From Actinidia chinensis (lineage: Eukaryota > Streptophyta > Magnoliopsida > Ericales > Actinidiaceae): DNA of 25,000 nt. Within the stretch, counting starts at the first letter, position 1, and every line of letters starts with the position of its first letter. The stretch spans positions 11,877,332 to 11,902,331 of the forward strand of contig CM018888.1 in assembly GCA_009663005.1 (NCBI GenBank), given 5' to 3'. The notes under the pieces are model-generated. The model made no database searches. It saw only the letters and a program-made list of their open reading frames with translations, and was not told the origin of the DNA. The position numbers and the translations under genes are program-made. This document shows positions 19,838-25,000 of the stretch, piece by piece.

Positions 19838-20122
19838 ACGGTTAAGTAAGCCATCCGTCATGGCACGACTAAAAAATGGATACAATACGGCACGACATGA
19901 TTAAAATATGGGCATGGTACGGTACGAGTAAGTAGACGGGTACGGCACGACACGAGTCACACGATTAAGTTAGCAGGTCGGCACAGCACAACACGATTAA
20001 GTAAGCGGACTGATACCGCACGATAAGATTAAGTAAATGGGCCAACATGGCATGACACGACACGGCTATAAAATGGCATGGCACGACACGTTAAGTAAAT
20101 GGACCCGACACGAAGCACGGTT
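19838..20122 (+). repeat. Subterminal repeat array of the hAT element
   Basis: About nine degenerate units of roughly 28-35 bp are built from GGCACGACACG followed by ATTAAGTAAATGG. Examples begin near 19862, 19892, 19938, 19979, 20040 and 20072. GGCACGRCACG-rich arrays just inside the ends are common in plant hAT elements, where subterminal repeats bind the transposase. GC content is higher than in the surroundings and CG sites are frequent. Confidence 0.75.
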
Positions 20123-20157
20123 AGTACAGAAGAAAAGTGGCATCGCGCGGCGATGAC

Positions 20158-20171
20158 ATTTGACCACTCTA
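20158..20171 (+). repeat. Candidate 3' terminus of the hAT element
   Basis: ATTTGACCACTCTA stands about 35 bp after the subterminal array. Plant hAT 3' ends have this general form (TTTxACxCCTCTA; Ac ends TTTCATCCCTA). GTGATGTT (20172-20179) would be one copy of the 8-bp target duplication. I did not find a matching 5' inverted repeat or a second GTGATGTT, so the call is tentative. Confidence 0.5.
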
Positions 20172-20179
20172 GTGATGTT

Positions 20180-20965
20180 TGGAGAGAAGCCAAATTTTTT
20201 CAAGTCAACCGTCCAAAAATCCAAACTTTGTTTTGGACTATGATTGAACTCATTATAACAAATGACTCCTAAAATTCAGTAATTGAATTTTGAGTGAAAA
20301 TCAGAGAAACCCGCTTAATTTGATCAAAACCGTCACAGGCACCTCCTTGACATTAAGTAAAAACATCAACAACACAAACACGCAAGCATAGAAGCGTCAC
20401 AGCCCCCCCTTTTTATTATTTTCTTTTTTTGTCCTTTCTCCCCCTTTACCTCTTAGCCTGATGATTTCCATTTAAGAAAAAATGGTAAAACTTACATTAA
20501 AGTAAAAAGATTTCTTTCTTTGTCCTCCTAAATTGTTTTAATATGAGTGGACAAAAACACAAAGTGAAACCTTTTTTTATGTTCTTCATTCCTTTTCAGT
20601 TGTTAAGTCAAATAAAAATTATTATTTACATATTTTTCTATTTTTTTTTTGGCTCATTTTTTTGTTATTTTCTCTTCCTAGTAAACACAAGATTAAAGAA
20701 AAGGTAAAAAGTTATTTTTGTATTTTTTGGCCTAATGATTCAGTCCATGAGTAAAACAATATTAAAAATTACTTTTGGATTTTCTTTCACTGATAACAAC
20801 TAAAAATTGAAGAAAAAATAAAAAATAGTTTACTTCGTGTTTTTGTCCCATTGTGATACAAAAGTTAGGGGCAAAAAATTATTTTTCTTTTAACATAATT
20901 TGAGCATATTTTTTTAAATAAAGTAAACATTTAATTTTAAAAAGGTATGGAAAATGGGGAATAGT
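20180..20965. other. AT-rich spacer with diverged TAAAAATTATTTTT-like units
   Basis: No gene seen. From about 20590 to 20890 the pattern (A/G)TAAAAATTA(T/C)TTTT followed by TATTTTT(TG) recurs four times at roughly 80-110 bp spacing, which may be a worn tandem repeat. C- and T-rich runs occur at 20404-20440. Confidence 0.5.
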
Positions 20966-21270
20966 AAAAGTGAGGGAGTGTCACTGAAATTTTTATAATG
21001 TCAGGGGTGTCTATGATGTTTCATCAAACGTCAGGGGGTATCCCTGATTTTTACCCTACTTTCCCATATATAAAATTAAAAATAATAATCCTATTTTGAC
21101 CTAGTGTTTTTGAATTTTTTTTAGCAATTTTGGTTTTTAAATTTTTTCACCTTTAGTGAACTCCAACTGTTTGATCAAAGTTTTATATTTTTCTCGTTCA
21201 CTAACGAGACTAGTCTAAAATATAAAACAAAAATTATTTAATTTATGAAAACGTTCACTAAGGATAAAAA
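20966..21270 (+). repeat. Left arm of long inverted repeat
   Basis: It is the inverted complement of 24687-25000. Roughly 68 bases from ATAATGTCAGGGGTG to TTTTTACCCTACTT match with about two differences, and the remainder (CTAGTGTTTTTGAATTT, GATCAAAGTTTTATATTTTTCTC, ACGAGACTAGTCT) matches with small gaps. The inner limit is at CTAAGGATAAAAA. Confidence 0.92.
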
Positions 21271-24245
21271 CATTCCTTCGAAATACTGGCTCATACAGTA
21301 GAGAACTCTACATGTCTTAACATTCATACATACTTACATATATTAACATATTAAAAAGCCTCCGGACCATTCAAGTTCTGGACTATACTACGTGCGATCC
21401 ATTGTTTTCTTATTAATAACATGGCGTATTCTATCTTATAATTGGCACCATTCAAAAACGGATTTCAAAACGTGGAGTTCTTTTATTTTCTTCCACTTGC
21501 TTGTCTGTTGTTTTCCTGAAACCCTTGTAGCAATATGTTCCTACTATGATTGCCTTAGCATGTAACCATAATCTCTAACATGTTTTTTTCTATACATATT
21601 AAAGTCTGAAAAAACCATGGTAGGTACGTATAACATAACATAACATAGCATAATAAAAAACATTTTGTTCTTTCGAAATAATTTGAATCAAAATTCATAC
21701 TGAACTGTGTCCACGCCTTAGTCTGGTATCATACGTCATAAATGACCCATCTGTATAGTCACATAATTCTTGAAATATACATCCTATCCTTAGTCGGGTA
21801 TTTGACAAACGTGATTTTTTACACCCCCTTGAGTCGGGGTATGCCGGCCGAGTTCCTCCTGAAGGTAGAATATAATGGTACATAGGGAATATATATACAA
21901 AAATTATTTCGAGAGATTTTCATTTAAGTCATTGATTTGAATTCCATATGTAACATAATTTATTCGTATAACATAAGCATAGAAAATAATTTACTCTACT
22001 TTAAGATTAAGGTTGCTACTTATTGCGTTTAATGCTGTGATACACATCGTTCGTCGTAAACTTTATAGGTGGTTGGATTGATTCCTAACGTTTCAGTTTA
22101 TTGACATAATTAGTATTAGAATCCTTGCTTACATGTTTTATAATGTCATTTAAGGTTTATTTACTAATTATTAGGCTTACCATGGATTTTGATTCATTTC
22201 AAAAAATTACTTAATTTCTTAACAGTTCGATTCGGTTTCAGAAAAATATCGAACTGATTGGGCAAATCGTTGTTAAACATAAATAGTTTTAACCGGTTCA
22301 GAAAAATTGAACCGTTCAAACTGAGAAAACCGAGAATCAATTTTTCTATCTGATCACTTCGAACCTTGTTTTGGATATCTATCATTTGAATTGAAAAATA
22401 CGATTACAAGCAAACTTGTAGGTATTTGCATCGCTCAAATGTTTTTCTTATGAAGAAGTTATGGGCAAATATAAATACGACAGTGTTTTCTTAATAAAAT
22501 ATAGCATAACATGATTTGAATTCTTGATTAAAAATGGCGCATTTGTGCTGTATTTTTCATATGTTTTTCTTGTTTCTAAATTTTAACTAGGATAAGTCAA
22601 TAATCCTTCATCCTAGAGCATTTAAATACTTCTTAATAGAAAACAAAACGTAAAGAAACAAGGAAAGATTATGATCTAAACCCTTATTACATGCACTTCT
22701 CACGATATTCATTTTCCCCTAGCGGTGGAGTATCGTTCCGATTATGTGTTGTCTAAATCACATTTTCCCAGTAATCATTTTAAACATTTTCCATGACCAT
22801 TTTAAAAAACAGAGCATGCATTTATCAATATCAAAATAATCATATTTCAATAATTCAAACAACACATCGTTCATTATAAACTCATTTTAATTAAGTAAAA
22901 TATAACAGACTTGCCAAAAGTATGTTCAGGATCCTTTCTACACACTATGAGCTAACGGTTCGGTAACATTCCTTAAATTCGGGTTCTACATTTGATATTC
23001 GAATTATTAGATTAAATATTATCATGGCTATAAATAATATACTAAAACTTAATAATTTTCAAATTTTAGAAAATATTTTAAAAACTAATTCTGCATTGAA
23101 TATTTAAAAATAATCAGTCGGTATATTATTTTTATAAATTTCATCAGGGCTAATTTAATTTCTAGAATTTTACATAATATACTAGACATATATATTTACT
23201 TACAGTAAAAATATTATATATTTTTAAACTGTCTAAATAGTTTTACAAATTTTCAATCTCTAACAATTTCTGCTCAAAAGTTTTACTGACAGCAGTTCGA
23301 TTATAAATTATTTTGAGTATTAAATAATTTTTAAATTTGTGAAATTAAATACATAATAACTAGACATATAAATATATATAATATAAATGTTCTAGATTTT
23401 TATAACGTATGGAGCTATGATTTATAAAATTTATAACTTTCTGTTCAAACTATCATTCTTCAGTTTTGAAATTCCTATTGAAATTTATGAGGTGGGGAAG
23501 TTCCTATTCCTCTCCCTTCTCCCTTCTCTTCTTCCTTTGCCCCTCATGTTATAAATAAAATTTTTCGATAATTTTAACATCTTTACTTAAATCAAGTAAT
23601 TTGGATATCGTATGAAAAAAGTTATGATTAAAATACGATTCTGGTCCAGTGATAAAATAGGATTTTTGATTTATTCGACTTTTAAATTTTAAAAATATGT
23701 ATATGTACAATATTTTAGGATTATTTCGATGGTTTAATTTTACTAGATATAGTATTTTCTAATAAGGCTTAAAATAAAAAAATACCGAAAAAAAAAAATA
23801 ATTTAGAATTTACCTCGATAGAAAAAACGGTATCGATATCACGTTGGTCGTTATTTTCTTTTCCTTTCTCTCTTCTTCTCCTGGGCTCTCTTCTTATATT
23901 CTATGCTTCCCCTTCTTTCTTCTTTCTTTGTTTTTGTTTGGTAAGGGTTTGCTGATGGGTCAGCATTCCTTTTTAAGTTAAGAGGATTTGTTTTTTGGCT
24001 TATTAGGCTACAGCTTGTCTCACCATCACATGGCCACATGCACTTCCCTATACACGCAAAACACACATGCACGACTTTTTCATGCATGGTGACCAGGTCG
24101 TCACGGTCGCATTATCGTATTTTGTTTTCCTCTTTCTCTTCGCCAATTAAATAATTTTTTACGAAAAGATTATTTGCACTAAAAATTAAATAAAATTTAA
24201 TTCGCTTATTAATTTAATACTGTTTCTGCGGGTTGGGGGATTACA
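21271..24245 (-). repeat. LTR-like sequence of a chromovirus, - strand
   Basis: On the - strand, TGTAATCCCCCAACCC begins at 24245 right after the gag fragment and resembles the start of the chromovirus LTR at 3723 (TGTAATACCCCG). Further along that strand are a TATAA-type site with a GA-rich leader (about 23560 down to 23480), a second GA-rich tract (about 23930-23850), and the phrase CATAACTTTTTTCATACGATATCC near 23600, which recalls plant gypsy LTRs. The other LTR end was not found; about 3 kb would be long for one LTR, so more than one piece may be present. Short frames here are not genes. Confidence 0.5.
21714..21850. repeat. Three diverged CCTTAGTCGGGTAT-like repeats
   Basis: GCCTTAGTCTGGTATCATAC (21716), TCCTTAGTCGGGTATTTGAC (21787) and CCTTGAGTCGGGGTATGCCG (21826) share a core, with TTGACAAACGTGA-like or TACGTCATAAATGAC-like flanks. 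The patch is GC-richer than its AT-rich surroundings. Confidence 0.6.
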
Positions 24246-24670
24246 TATGTCTACCTTGTTGCGGATATTCCATTGCAACCCTGCTTCAAACTTCCTTACC
24301 TTGCAAGACTCCGACGATACTATATGCGGGCCATAACGAGACAATTCCATGAATTTGGCATTATACTCTGCTACGGTCATATTTTCTTCCGTCAAATTAA
24401 AAAATTTCGTAATTTTTTGGTCTCTAACAGTCTCGAAAAAATACTCTTCATTGAACACTTCTAAGAATCTAGGCCACAACCATATTAGTTTCTAACGGTT
24501 TTCTTCAACTCCTGCCACCCATAAATCGTGTGATTCCCATCCCTCAAAAGTAAATGTGGCAAATGTCACACCTCTTCTCGGTGGCAAGTAGCTTTTCGAA
24601 CACTCTCTGAAGTCCCAAGAGCCAAGATTCTGCGGCCATGGAATGGGGGGTTCCTTGAAAGGTCGGGGGT
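24246..24670 (-). pseudogene. Chromovirus gag fragment
   Basis: Read from high to low coordinates: PPTFQGTPHSMAAESWLLGLQRVFEKL (frames mixed near 24660), ATEKRCDICHIYF/ VTFATFTFEG, then a continuous stretch WPRFLEVFNEEYFFETVRDQ, NLTEENMTVAEYNAKFMELS and YGPHIVSSESCKVRKFEAGL, ending NIRNKVDI. This is the capsid region of Tekay/Del-type gag (FxGTxDPxxAExWL, WxxFxxxFxxxYFPxxVRxxK, MTVAEYxxKFxELSRYAPH, KxRKFExGL). The P of YFP is replaced by F. The gag reading stops at an LTR-like TGTAATCCCCC and its N-terminus abuts the right inverted arm. The lower-case end of the frame (to 24186) lies in the LTR-like part. Confidence 0.88.
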
Positions 24671-24686
24671 CTCGAATAAAAATATT

Positions 24687-25000
24687 ATTTTCATCCTTAG
24701 TAAACTTGTTCGTAAATTAAATAAAAAAATTTATATTTTAAGACTAGTCTCGTTAAGTGAATGAGAAAAATATAAAACTTTGATCAAACGGTTGAAGTTC
24801 ACTAAAAGTAAAAAAACTTAAAAACCAAAACTGCTAAAAAAATTGAAAAACACTAGGTCAAAATAGGATTATTTTTTTAATTTTATTTATGGGGAAGTAG
24901 GGTAAAAATCAGGGATACCCCCTGACGTTTGACGAAACATCATAGACACCCCTGACATTATAAAAAATTCGTGACAAAAAACCCCAACCCCCTCCCTTTT
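24687..25000 (-). repeat. Right arm of long inverted repeat, reaching the window edge
   Basis: Inverted complement of 20966-21270, from TTTTCATCCTTAGT at the inner side to AAACCCCAACCCCCTCCC at the outer side. The outermost 40 bp are less alike than the inner 70 bp, with extra C runs here. Confidence 0.92.

Larger units (their letters stand above)
20966..25000. mobile_element. TIR-bounded element (Mutator-like appearance) containing chromovirus sequence
   Basis: The two outer arms (20966-21270 and 24687-25000) are long inverted complements, and everything between spans about 4.0 kb. Long TIRs of this GGGGTGTC / CAGGGGGTATCCCTGA style are typical of plant Mutator-like elements, though other TIR families cannot be excluded. 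There is no mudrA-like transposase inside. The interior instead holds a gypsy gag fragment and LTR-like sequence on the - strand. The element is therefore non-autonomous, and the gypsy DNA was either captured or inserted later. The right outer end lies at or beyond the window edge, so the 9-bp target duplication could not be tested. Confidence 0.7.

Noticed and set aside
23851..24087. 78-residue - strand frame ending in lysine/arginine-rich sequence
   Set aside because: It lies in LTR-like DNA with a GA-rich leader and has no family signature.
1..25000. tRNA, rRNA or an intact host gene
   Set aside because: Apart from the tRNA-Asp complement in the primer-binding sites, I saw no tRNA-like or rRNA-like stretch and no multi-exon plant gene with recognisable protein blocks. 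A structured search could change this.

Overview
The window looks like plant nuclear DNA made almost entirely of old transposable elements. The evidence is Ty3/gypsy polyproteins of chromovirus and Athila type, a Ty1/copia fragment, a hAT transposase, long terminal inverted repeats of Mutator-like appearance, a primer-binding site matching tRNA-Asp, and AT-rich spacers. I found no intact host gene, no rRNA or tRNA gene and no CRISPR array. Every recognisable coding region carries stops or frameshifts. The species cannot be named from the sequence.

Layout: (1) 1-4584, the 3' part of a Tekay/Del-like chromovirus on the + strand: gag zinc knuckle, protease, reverse transcriptase (RT), RNase H, integrase (IN), polypurine tract and an 862-bp 3' LTR bounded by TGTAATA/TATTACA. 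(2) about 4591-9184, Athila-like copy A: LTR, degraded primer-binding site, leader, gag and protease. (3) about 9185-15587, Athila-like copy B, head-to-tail with A: LTR, good tRNA-Asp primer-binding site, leader, gag, a 1.4-kb unexplained insert flanked by a 10-bp direct repeat, protease, and a collapsed pol in which an RT motif runs straight into the IN C-terminus. (4) about 15588-16430, a SIRE/Maximus-like copia fragment spanning the end of IN to the start of RT. (5) about 17325-20171, a decayed hAT transposase gene with a 3' subterminal repeat array and a candidate 3' terminus. (6) 20966-25000, about 4 kb bounded by inverted repeats of at least 300 bp and enclosing, on the - strand, a chromovirus gag fragment joined to LTR-like sequence.

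The most unusual signal is a degenerate palindrome (consensus near GCRTTCGAAYGC), repeated many times in the LTRs of both the chromovirus and the two Athila-like copies. The copies are non-functional; their interest lies in how they were assembled (internal deletions, nested insertions, capture of retrotransposon sequence between inverted repeats) and in the shared LTR motif. Domain identities come from reading translated motifs against remembered family consensus, without any database search.
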